Shown here one piece after another: positions 8,629-15,895 of a DNA stretch of 33,424 nucleotides. The stretch is taken from assembly GCA_028717445.1 (NCBI GenBank), contig JAQUNU010000001.1, forward strand, positions 1-33,424, in the 5' to 3' direction. The position numbers were made by a program, and so were the translations under genes. The DNA comes from Candidatus Portnoyibacteriota bacterium. Its GTDB lineage: Bacteria; Patescibacteriota; Minisyncoccia; Portnoybacterales; GWB1-42-6. The notes beneath the pieces were generated by a model that was not told where the DNA came from, ran no database searches, and was given only the letters and a program-made list of their open reading frames with translations. Numbering within the stretch: the stretch's first letter is position 1; each line of letters begins with the position of its first letter.

Positions 8629-10440
8629 ATGGATTTACCATTTTTTTCAAAACAAAAAAACAAAACAAAACAAACGCCCGAATCGAAGATTGCGGAAATA
8701 TTGGCGCCCTCAGCCATGAAAATAAACGCCAATTTCATCCAGCTCGGCGGCAAATTATGCCGGGTTCTTTTTGTTTTTACCTATCCAAGGAATCTCTCGA
8801 CTAATTGGTTCTCGCCGGTTCTCACCATGGATAAGGAGTTAAATATTTCGATGTTCATCAAGCCGGCCGAAACGCATCTCATCCTAAAACAATTAAGAAA
8901 AAAAGTCGCCCAGGTGCAATCACAGATTTCAGCCCAGCAGGAAAAAGGGAAAATCAGAGATCCCATCCTGCAAACCGCGCTTCAGGATATGGAAACGATG
9001 CGCGACACGCTCCAGCAGGGGACAGAAAGATTTTTTAATTTTGGTCTCTATATCGCCGCTTTCGGCAATTCGCCCCAGGAGCTTGACCAGATTGAGAATG
9101 AACTCCGGGCCGCGATGGAATCAAAATTAGTCTATGTCAAGCCCGCCACTTTCCAACAAGAAGCCGGCTTCACTTCAATTCTGCCGCTGGCCAAAGACGC
9201 TCTTTCGATTTCGACGCCGATGAACACGGCCCCGGTTTCCAGCACATTCCCTTTTGTCTCCTCGGATCTTTCTCAAAACAAAGGCATTCTTTATGGCATT
9301 AACCGACACAACAACAGCTTGATACTTTTTGACCGTTTTTCTTTGGAAAATGCCAATATGGTTATTTTCGCCAAGTCCGGCGCCGGAAAAAGCTATGCGG
9401 TCAAGCTTGAAATATTAAGATCGCTCATGATGGGATCGGACGTTATTGTGATCGATCCGGAAAACGAATATCAGTATCTTGCCGAAACAGTGGGCGGCTC
9501 ATATATAAAAATTTCGCTGACTTCGCCGCATCATATTAATCCTTTTGACCTGCCGATTCCCAGAAAAGATGAACGGCCAGGCGATATTTTACGCTCAAAC
9601 ATCATCAACCTGGTTGGCCTTATCCGAATAATGCTGGGCGGCTTGACCCCGCAGGAAGACGCTGTTTTGGATAAAGCCCTGACAGAAACTTATGCTTCGC
9701 GGGATATTACTCCTGAATCTGATTTTGCGAACATTACGCCGCCGCTCTTAAGCGATCTTAAAACCATCCTTGGCAACATGGAGGGCGGCCAATCCATGGC
9801 GCAGCGGCTCGAAAAATATACCAGCGGCTCATACGCCGGCTTCTTTAATCGGCCCACGAACGTGGCGGTCAAAAACCGATTGGTTGCTTTTTCCATCCGC
9901 GATATGGAAGAAGATCTCCGGCCGATGGCCATGTATGTTGTGCTCCATTATATCTGGAACCTGATCCGTTCGGAGATGAAAAAAAGAATTCTCGTCGTGG
10001 ACGAGGCCTGGGTCATGATGCGTTACGAAGATGCCGGTTCTTTTATGTTCGGCATTGCCAAAAGATGCCGTAAATATTTTCTTGGCCTAACCACGATCAC
10101 CCAAGATGTCGCCGACTTCATGGCCTCAACCTACGGCAAGCCAATCGTCACCAACTCCTCCATCCAGCTCCTGATGAAACAATCGCCAGCCACTATCGAA
10201 ATTATCCAAAACACCTTCAATCTGACCGACCAAGAAAAGTATCTTCTGCTGGAATGCAATGTCGGAGAAGGAATATTTTTTGCCGGCTTAAAGCACGTGG
10301 CCATCAAAGTTATCGCCTCCTACACCGAAGATCAGATTATCACCTCCGACCCGGCCCAGCTGCTTGAAATAGAAAAGGCTAAAGAAGAATTAACAGCGGA
10401 AGAAAACCAACCAACCGATAACAACTTGGACATTATTTAA
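8629..10440 (+). CDS. virB4: VirB4-family T4SS ATPase
   Basis: This 603-residue P-loop ATPase belongs to the VirB4/TraC/HerA-FtsK superfamily, the conserved motor of type IV secretion and conjugation. Walker A is AKSGAGKSY (about residues 248-256). It is followed by VIVIDPENEYQYLAE, a VirB4 hallmark, and HHINPFDLP. Walker B is ILVVDEAWVMM (about 453-463), and the later TQDVADF...SIQLLMKQ is also typical. Residues 1-240 hold a second VirB4-like N-terminal segment with a coiled coil (about 85-130). The product of the preceding gene supplies the membrane-proximal domain. It is the only motor ATPase in the operon; no VirB11 or VirD4 gene is adjacent. Confidence 0.95.
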   Translation: MDLPFFSKQKNKTKQTPESKIAEILAPSAMKINANFIQLGGKLCRVLFVFTYPRNLSTNWFSPVLTMDKELNISMFIKPAETHLILKQLRKKVAQVQSQISAQQEKGKIRDPILQTALQDMETMRDTLQQGTERFFNFGLYIAAFGNSPQELDQIENELRAAMESKLVYVKPATFQQEAGFTSILPLAKDALSISTPMNTAPVSSTFPFVSSDLSQNKGILYGINRHNNSLILFDRFSLENANMVIFAKSGAGKSYAVKLEILRSLMMGSDVIVIDPENEYQYLAETVGGSYIKISLTSPHHINPFDLPIPRKDERPGDILRSNIINLVGLIRIMLGGLTPQEDAVLDKALTETYASRDITPESDFANITPPLLSDLKTILGNMEGGQSMAQRLEKYTSGSYAGFFNRPTNVAVKNRLVAFSIRDMEEDLRPMAMYVVLHYIWNLIRSEMKKRILVVDEAWVMMRYEDAGSFMFGIAKRCRKYFLGLTTITQDVADFMASTYGKPIVTNSSIQLLMKQSPATIEIIQNTFNLTDQEKYLLLECNVGEGIFFAGLKHVAIKVIASYTEDQIITSDPAQLLEIEKAKEELTAEENQPTDNNLDII

Positions 10441-10441
10441 A

Positions 10442-10843
10442 ATGGCCAATGAAATAAATAAAATAAGAAGGGATGATAGCAAGGAAAAAAAAGAAACAAA
10501 CATCAATAGCCCGAAATCCGACGTCACGAGTATCGAATTTGCCCTAATCGCCTTAGTCGCCGTAGGCAAAGACGGCTTGGATGCCGGAGCGACACTCTCG
10601 ATCATCGGAGTGCCTTTAACGCCCATATTAAATATCGGCGCGATAATGATTTTGTGGCTTTGGTGCGTAATGCGGCTAAAAGAATTCCCAACCAAAAGAT
10701 TCGCGGGTTCCGCCATGTTGGAATTCTTGCCTTTTTTGAACGCACTGCCGTTCTGGACGGCTTTCCTGATTCTTATTTATATCCAACAAAACTTTCCCAA
10801 TCTTTCAAAGTATATTCCGGGTTCGAAAGATGAAAAAAAATAA
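10442..10843 (+). CDS. Small membrane protein of the T4SS-like operon, unknown function
   Basis: This 133-residue protein starts one base after the virB4 stop. Its N-terminus (about 30 residues) is charged and soluble. It is followed by two to three hydrophobic segments, around LIALVAV, PILNIGAIMILWLW and LPFWTAFLILIYIQQNF, and a short basic tail. I recognise no family. Tight packing between virB4 and the pilin genes suggests a membrane component or pilin chaperone-like part of the apparatus, which remains inference. Confidence 0.7.
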   Translation: MANEINKIRRDDSKEKKETNINSPKSDVTSIEFALIALVAVGKDGLDAGATLSIIGVPLTPILNIGAIMILWLWCVMRLKEFPTKRFAGSAMLEFLPFLNALPFWTAFLILIYIQQNFPNLSKYIPGSKDEKK

Positions 10844-10852
10844 ATTGAAAAT

Positions 10853-11704
10853 TTGAAAATCACTAAATTTTTTTTCGCAAATATTTTGCCCGCTTTTTAT
10901 TTTCTCTCCTGCTCGACCGCATTTGCCCTGGAATATCCCTTCGGCAATCTGTCGGCCAATCCCACTCCCTGCGAATATATTAAAACGGCATACATTTGGG
11001 GTCTGGGGATTGTCGGCACTCTGGCGGTGGCCGTGATCGCTTTTGGCGGTTTTCTTTACATGGTGGGGAAAGTGGAGCAGGGCAAAGACTACATCACTTC
11101 GGCGTTTTTGGGAATACTGCTGCTTTTTGGCGCTTACCTGATTCTCTACACTATTAATCCGGAATTGGCACAGTTGAAGTGCGAGATAAAGAATATGCAA
11201 CCCTTGGGAACTCCGCCCACCGGCGCTTCGGTGCCAATAACACCTGGCTCAACCACCGGCACTTCGCTTGGAGAACAGGCGGCTCGGGGCGCTTTGGCCA
11301 GCGGCGTAGGCGTAAAAGACGCTTGTCCGCCTGGGCAGGCGACCGGATGCGTTAGAATGGAGGGGATGAAGGATACAACCGTTAACGAAATAAATGATTT
11401 AGCCGGCAAAGTTGGGCCTGAAAATATCTACATTTCAGGCGGCACCGAAGGGTGCGGCGCCACTGGCTCAACAATTCATTCAACCGGCTCAGTCAGCCAT
11501 TGTTCCGGCGATAAGTATGACATGAGACAGAATAACACCGTTAATAATTATATCGAAAACGCTTTTGTAAAAATGCCCAATCGAAAATACGATGGCGCCG
11601 AAATGTGGATGGACCCAAAAACCGGAACCACTTATGCCAAAGAAATGGGCGTTGTAGGAACGGTTAACGGACCACACTGGGACGTGGCTGTCCGGAAAAT
11701 TTAA
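10853..11704 (+). CDS. VirB2/TrbC-like pilin fused to an M15-like (D,D-peptidase type) domain
   Basis: The 283-residue protein starts at TTG and has three parts. Residues 1-25 are a signal peptide (cleavage after STAFA). Residues 26-116 form a pilin-like domain with two membrane helices (IWGLGIVGTLAVAVIAFGGF and SAFLGILLLFGAYLILY) and cysteines C40 and C110, as in Patescibacteria T4SS pilins. After a G/T/P-rich linker (117-145), residues ~150-283 resemble zinc peptidases of the M15 family. H216 and D223 lie in SHCSGDKYD, fitting the family pattern SxHxxGxxxD, and H275 lies in GPHWDV, fitting the C-terminal metal ligand. These would be the three zinc ligands. A catalytic acidic residue just before the last histidine is not obvious. 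The likely role is local opening of peptidoglycan for the apparatus, as VirB1 does elsewhere. Confidence 0.8.
   Translation: MKITKFFFANILPAFYFLSCSTAFALEYPFGNLSANPTPCEYIKTAYIWGLGIVGTLAVAVIAFGGFLYMVGKVEQGKDYITSAFLGILLLFGAYLILYTINPELAQLKCEIKNMQPLGTPPTGASVPITPGSTTGTSLGEQAARGALASGVGVKDACPPGQATGCVRMEGMKDTTVNEINDLAGKVGPENIYISGGTEGCGATGSTIHSTGSVSHCSGDKYDMRQNNTVNNYIENAFVKMPNRKYDGAEMWMDPKTGTTYAKEMGVVGTVNGPHWDVAVRKI
10923..11200 (+). repeat. Perfect 278-bp direct repeat, copy A (mature pilin domain)
   Basis: Base-for-base comparison shows that 10923-11200 is identical to 11797-12074 (offset 874, no mismatch seen). The repeat begins at the codon just before the predicted signal peptidase site (Ala-Leu-Glu) and ends after the Asn-Met-Gln that closes the pilin domain. 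It therefore covers only the mature pilin. The flanking signal peptides and tails differ completely. Confidence 0.95.
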
Positions 11705-11735
11705 ATTATCAAATTCGGAAAAATCTAATAATATT

Positions 11736-12194
11736 GTGAAAAAATATTTTAAAATAATTTTTTCTTTGATCGGCCTAACCTTTCCGATTTTCTCCCTTGC
11801 CCTGGAATATCCCTTCGGCAATCTGTCGGCCAATCCCACTCCCTGCGAATATATTAAAACGGCATACATTTGGGGTCTGGGGATTGTCGGCACTCTGGCG
11901 GTGGCCGTGATCGCTTTTGGCGGTTTTCTTTACATGGTGGGGAAAGTGGAGCAGGGCAAAGACTACATCACTTCGGCGTTTTTGGGAATACTGCTGCTTT
12001 TTGGCGCTTACCTGATTCTCTACACTATTAATCCGGAATTGGCACAGTTGAAGTGCGAGATAAAGAATATGCAAAAATTTAATGAAGCGCCGCAACCGAC
12101 AAAAACGACGGACGAACCGCTCCCGCAATCGATGACCGAAAAAATAGATGCCGGCGCAACCAACCAAGACATAAAAGACGACATGTTAAAATAA
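11736..12194 (+). CDS. VirB2/TrbC-like T4SS pilin, short form
   Basis: This 152-residue protein starts at GTG. Its signal peptide (MKKYFKIIFSLIGL, cleavage after FSLA) is unlike that of the preceding gene. The mature domain of 91 residues is identical in protein and DNA to that of the preceding gene: two hydrophobic helices, a basic/polar loop (KVEQGKDY) and two cysteines. The tail of about 38 residues is polar and probably cytoplasmic or disordered. VirB2-type pilins polymerise into the T4SS pilus or line the channel after signal removal. This copy is likely the main structural subunit, and the fused copy may cap or initiate. Confidence 0.88.
   Translation: MKKYFKIIFSLIGLTFPIFSLALEYPFGNLSANPTPCEYIKTAYIWGLGIVGTLAVAVIAFGGFLYMVGKVEQGKDYITSAFLGILLLFGAYLILYTINPELAQLKCEIKNMQKFNEAPQPTKTTDEPLPQSMTEKIDAGATNQDIKDDMLK
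11797..12074 (+). repeat. Perfect 278-bp direct repeat, copy B (mature pilin domain)
   Basis: This is the second copy of the repeat at 10923-11200, with no mismatch seen. Recombination between the two would delete 874 bp and join the first signal peptide to the short tail, removing the peptidase-like domain. Confidence 0.95.
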
Positions 12195-12213
12195 ACCGCC
12201 TATTATTTTTTAA

Positions 12214-13311
12214 ATGAAGAAAAAAATCTTTGTCGCTTTAATAATATTTTTCGTCTTAAGCAGCGGCTCGCTGCTGATTTATAATTTCTTTTTCAAAGAG
12301 AAAACGGAGACAAAAATCGAGGAAAATAAAGAAAAAGCCGAGATAAAAGCGATCAGCGAAAAACAAGCGTTTGCCCCTTTTTTGGAGAACGGCCAAGTCA
12401 AATATTATCTGGCCCAAAACGGCCACGTCGTTCAGTCAAAATTTGACGGCACCCAAAAAAAGGAAATTTCCACGACAGATCTGAAAGATTTGAAAAAAGT
12501 GGCCTGGTCTCCTGATGGCAAAAAAGTCATCGGTTTTTACGGCGAAACAACCGGCAACGGGGTAAAAAAATCCGTTTTTGATTACATAACAAAAAAATCA
12601 TACCCGCTCGACGCCAACATCCGCTCGATCGCCTGGTCGCCGGACAGCAAAAAAATTATTTATCAATACTCCGATAATCAGGGGAATAACAACATCAGCG
12701 CGGCCAACCAGGATGGCTCTGGTTGGCATAATATTCTGCAGACTCGGCTGGGAAATTTGGTCGTCGAATGTCCGACGCCCGGCAAAATTTCCCTTCGGAG
12801 CGTGCCAAACAGCCAAACCAAGGGCTTTCTTTTTGTCCTTGAAGAAAAAACAGAAAATATAGTCGCGGTTCTGGATGATTTAAACGGCTTCTCGGCCAAA
12901 TGGTCGCCGGACGGACAAAAAATCCTTTATCAGACAACAAACGCCAAAGGCCAAGATTTGAAGCTCTTCGTCGCCGACAGCCAAGGCCAAAACAGCCTCC
13001 AGCTGCCCGCGATCACGCTGGTTGAAAAATGCGCTTGGTCCGCGAATAGCCAGAAAATCTTTTGCGCCGCGCCCCAAAATATCTCCGATAACGCAACTTG
13101 GCCTGAGGATTGGCTAGATGGACTCGTTTCCGTTAAAGACGATCTCTATGAGCTCTCTGCCGACGGCAAAGAAAAAACAAAAATCGTCGCTTCTGACGAA
13201 GCGCGATCTTTTGATGTAAATGAAATTATTGCTTCTCCCCAAGGCGACTACGTTCTATTTACCAGCCGCCGCGATGGCCTGCTTTGGAGCGTCGCCATTC
13301 CCAATAATTAA
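12214..13311 (+). CDS. Membrane-anchored PD40/TolB-like beta-propeller protein
   Basis: The 365-residue protein has an N-terminal membrane helix (about residues 4-25) followed by a charged linker and a propeller domain. At least four blades show the PD40 signature: VAWSPDGKKV, IAWSPDSKKI, AKWSPDGQKI and CAWSANSQKI, at spacings of about 40-80 residues, plus IIASPQGDYV near the end. Such WD40-like propellers are usually binding scaffolds on the outside of the membrane. It is the last gene of the T4SS-like operon, 19 bases after the pilin. Its 3' end overlaps the convergent ligase-like gene by 57 bases. No enzymatic residue set is evident. Confidence 0.85.
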   Translation: MKKKIFVALIIFFVLSSGSLLIYNFFFKEKTETKIEENKEKAEIKAISEKQAFAPFLENGQVKYYLAQNGHVVQSKFDGTQKKEISTTDLKDLKKVAWSPDGKKVIGFYGETTGNGVKKSVFDYITKKSYPLDANIRSIAWSPDSKKIIYQYSDNQGNNNISAANQDGSGWHNILQTRLGNLVVECPTPGKISLRSVPNSQTKGFLFVLEEKTENIVAVLDDLNGFSAKWSPDGQKILYQTTNAKGQDLKLFVADSQGQNSLQLPAITLVEKCAWSANSQKIFCAAPQNISDNATWPEDWLDGLVSVKDDLYELSADGKEKTKIVASDEARSFDVNEIIASPQGDYVLFTSRRDGLLWSVAIPNN

Positions 13312-14544
13312 CGCCGCGGCCAAAGCGATCAAAACCCAAAAAATCAAAGCTAGGTCATTTTTAAAATAAGGCGTATCAGCCAAACCGTGAACGATAAAAT
13401 AAACCATAGGCAACAGCAAAATCAGCGCCAGCTGATTTTTCTGTTTAAATAAAAGGAAAAGCGTTTTTTTGAAAAAGGATATCAGCAACCAAGCGAATCC
13501 CGCCAAACCCAGAATCCCGGTTTGCAGCCAAAAGGCCAAAAAAATATTATGCGGTTGGGGCACGGCCCATTCAAGATAGGGAATGGGAAATTTAGACTGA
13601 TATTTCAAATAATAATCCTGGAACATCCCGGGCCCGATGCCCAAAAACGGATTTTCCTTTATAATTTCCGAGGCGGCTCTCCAGATCATCAAGCGTGATT
13701 GCCACGAGGAGCGGGGTGACGAAAAAAGATCATCTAGCTTAGAACTTCCGACCTGAAGAAAAAATATAAACATTAATAAAAGAAGGATGGCTCCAATCCT
13801 AAAACGATATCCGGAGGCGATAATAATCCAGAAAAAAACAGCAACCGCAACTCCCAGCCAGGCCGCGTAGGAAAAGGTCAGATACAAAGCGACGCCGGAA
13901 AAAACAAGGGAAAGCAAAAAAAGTGTCAGCGTCATCTTTCCTTTTTTTAAAATCGAATCCCAAAAAGCCAACCCGACCACAAAACCGGGCGACAGATACA
14001 TGGCCAGATAATTAGGCGAAAGAAAGAACGCGGCCAGACGGCCGTCAAAGGTCTTTTGCCCGGCCAGGAAAAAACACAACGAGATCAAGCCGACCGCGCC
14101 GACCGAAAGAATGAAAGAAAAAACAGCTTTTTCAAAAAAAGCGCGCCATCTGGCGGAAACGAATAACATCATCGCGAAAAGAACCGGCGCCAAAAACCAG
14201 CCTTTTAAAATTCCGGCGCTTATATTGATATTTTTCGAAAACAAGGTCGAGCCGGCCGCGCCGATAAAAATTAAAAGCGCGGGCAGGATAAAAAATTTTA
14301 TTTGGGCCAATGCCAAAAACCTGTATTGCTTTTTAAAGATCCAAATCGCCAAAGCCAAAAAAATCAGAATCTCAAGAACCGAAAAGGGGATAAAAAAGAT
14401 TCTAATTTTGAGAAGATAAAGAGGCGCCAAAAAAATTATAGAGCAAAGGGCCAAATCGAATCTCTTGACGCCAACCAAGACAAAACTGGCCAAACCGAGC
14501 GCCAGAAAAAATATTTCCCAAAATGAATTAAGCAGAATATTCAT
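13255..14544 (-). CDS. O-antigen ligase/polymerase-like (Wzy/WaaL superfamily) membrane protein
   Basis: This 429-residue protein has about ten to twelve membrane helices. The region PQPHNIFLAFWLQTGILGLAGF near residue 350, preceded by an ENPFLGIGPGMFQDYY loop, matches the Wzy_C/O-antigen ligase signature. Its long extracytoplasmic loop carries the conserved histidine of the reaction. The family joins undecaprenyl-linked glycans to each other (Wzy) or to an acceptor (WaaL), or glycosylates proteins such as pilins. It overlaps the upstream ligase-like gene by 17 bases (same strand) and the convergent propeller gene by 57 bases. Which reaction it performs cannot be read from the sequence. Confidence 0.88.
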   Translation of the reverse strand: MNILLNSFWEIFFLALGLASFVLVGVKRFDLALCSIIFLAPLYLLKIRIFFIPFSVLEILIFLALAIWIFKKQYRFLALAQIKFFILPALLIFIGAAGSTLFSKNINISAGILKGWFLAPVLFAMMLFVSARWRAFFEKAVFSFILSVGAVGLISLCFFLAGQKTFDGRLAAFFLSPNYLAMYLSPGFVVGLAFWDSILKKGKMTLTLFLLSLVFSGVALYLTFSYAAWLGVAVAVFFWIIIASGYRFRIGAILLLLMFIFFLQVGSSKLDDLFSSPRSSWQSRLMIWRAASEIIKENPFLGIGPGMFQDYYLKYQSKFPIPYLEWAVPQPHNIFLAFWLQTGILGLAGFAWLLISFFKKTLFLLFKQKNQLALILLLPMVYFIVHGLADTPYFKNDLALIFWVLIALAAALIIGNGDAPKQAIAAAGK

Positions 14545-15895
14545 GATTTTTAACGTTCCTTGCCAAGGCTAGAATAATTAAAAAAAAGGAAATAATCACA
14601 GGATTAAAAACCGCCGATTCAAAAAGGGAGTGGGAAAAAAAATAAACAAGCGAACCAAAAAGACCGATTGCCAAAAAAGAGGAATGTTCGCTTTTTCGGC
14701 TCCTGATAAATTTCAGAAGCTGATAAAAGCTTCCCGCCAGGAGTAAAAACCAGGCAAAAAAACCCAGAATCCCGGTCTCAACTAAAAGATCAAGATAAAG
14801 ATTATGGCTGGTGATCGGGGTGCGGTAGGAAGCGAGCGGATCGGCATAGCGAGGATAATTGCCCAAACCTACGCCTAAAATCGGATTTGAAATGAAAACC
14901 TGCCAAGAATTTCGCCAAATCTCAAGACGAGAAATGGAAGAACCTTCCGATAAAAAGAAACTGGAAAAAAAGCGTTCAAGAACCGGCTGCGCCAGGGCAA
15001 TGATAAGAAAAAAAATCAATATTCCGGCCATTATTATTTTTACTTTCACTGGGCCGCTAAAAGATCGCCAGCCCAGAAAGATCATCGAAACAAAAGCCGC
15101 CACAATCCCTAAATAACCGCCCCGTGAAAAGGTTGCCAGCAGAACCAAAAAAATAAAACCAGCCAGAAAGAAAAGAAGAAGTTGATTTTTTTTTGATCCC
15201 ATGGCTCCGGCCACGACAAGCGGCAAAATCATTCCCAAAAAAAATGAAAGCATATGCGGATCAGGAAAAGAACCGAATGCCCGCATTATGTCTCCGCCGG
15301 CCAAAGCAACAAACCAGCTTGGATGCTGGCCAACCATGAGGGAAAAATTATTCCCCCATAAAAAAGGCCCGGCTTTTTGCAAATAAAAAGAAGATAAAAC
15401 CTCCGGACCAAACACGAATTGGGCTAAAAATTGCATCACTCCGGCTAAGGCCGCCAAAAAACCCAATCCAAAAATTATTTTAAGCACTTTCTGAAATCGA
15501 TTTTTATCCCTTAAAAAAGCCGAGGCAAAAAAGAATAAAGGAAAGACTGAGGCAAAAAAGAATAATTTCCTGATTCCCCATAGAAATTCCTGCGCTCCCA
15601 TTATAGAAAAAAGGGCAAAAATAAAAAACAACAACAAACCAAACCCCTGGAAAGAGAGCGTTTCTGAAACAAAAAAAGAGGGGAGAGACCACCTAAAAAA
15701 GAAGCCGCCGGCTAGCCAAAAAAGAAAAAAGACGGGAATCAGCACTCGTCCAGAAACCAGATCAATGTCACTGCTCAAATTCAAGGCAAATTGAAAAAAT
15801 AAAAGGAAAATTAAAACAAAAAAAGAAATATCAAAAAAATCCGGCTTCGTCTTTCGCCTGATGTTTAAGTCTCGCAGATAAGTTTCTGATTTCAT
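14528..15895 (-). CDS. O-antigen ligase/polymerase-like membrane protein (second paralogue)
   Basis: This 455-residue polytopic protein is of the same superfamily as its downstream neighbour. It shares the ISNPILGVGLGNYPRYAD loop and the SHNLYLDLLVETGILGFFAW segment of the Wzy_C domain. Sequence similarity to the neighbour outside these motifs is low, so this is an old paralogue pair and not a recent duplication. Its start overlaps the end of the flippase gene by 4 bases (ATGA). In context it would act on the glycan exported by that flippase, either as polymerase with the neighbour as ligase or the reverse. Confidence 0.88.
   Translation of the reverse strand: MKSETYLRDLNIRRKTKPDFFDISFFVLIFLLFFQFALNLSSDIDLVSGRVLIPVFFLFWLAGGFFFRWSLPSFFVSETLSFQGFGLLLFFIFALFSIMGAQEFLWGIRKLFFFASVFPLFFFASAFLRDKNRFQKVLKIIFGLGFLAALAGVMQFLAQFVFGPEVLSSFYLQKAGPFLWGNNFSLMVGQHPSWFVALAGGDIMRAFGSFPDPHMLSFFLGMILPLVVAGAMGSKKNQLLLFFLAGFIFLVLLATFSRGGYLGIVAAFVSMIFLGWRSFSGPVKVKIIMAGILIFFLIIALAQPVLERFFSSFFLSEGSSISRLEIWRNSWQVFISNPILGVGLGNYPRYADPLASYRTPITSHNLYLDLLVETGILGFFAWFLLLAGSFYQLLKFIRSRKSEHSSFLAIGLFGSLVYFFSHSLFESAVFNPVIISFFLIILALARNVKNHEYSA

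Noticed and set aside
14111..14419. Lysine-rich 102-aa plus-strand ORF within the first ligase-like gene
   Set aside because: Its composition (K/A/I rich, no start signals) is that of the antisense of a hydrophobic membrane protein gene.
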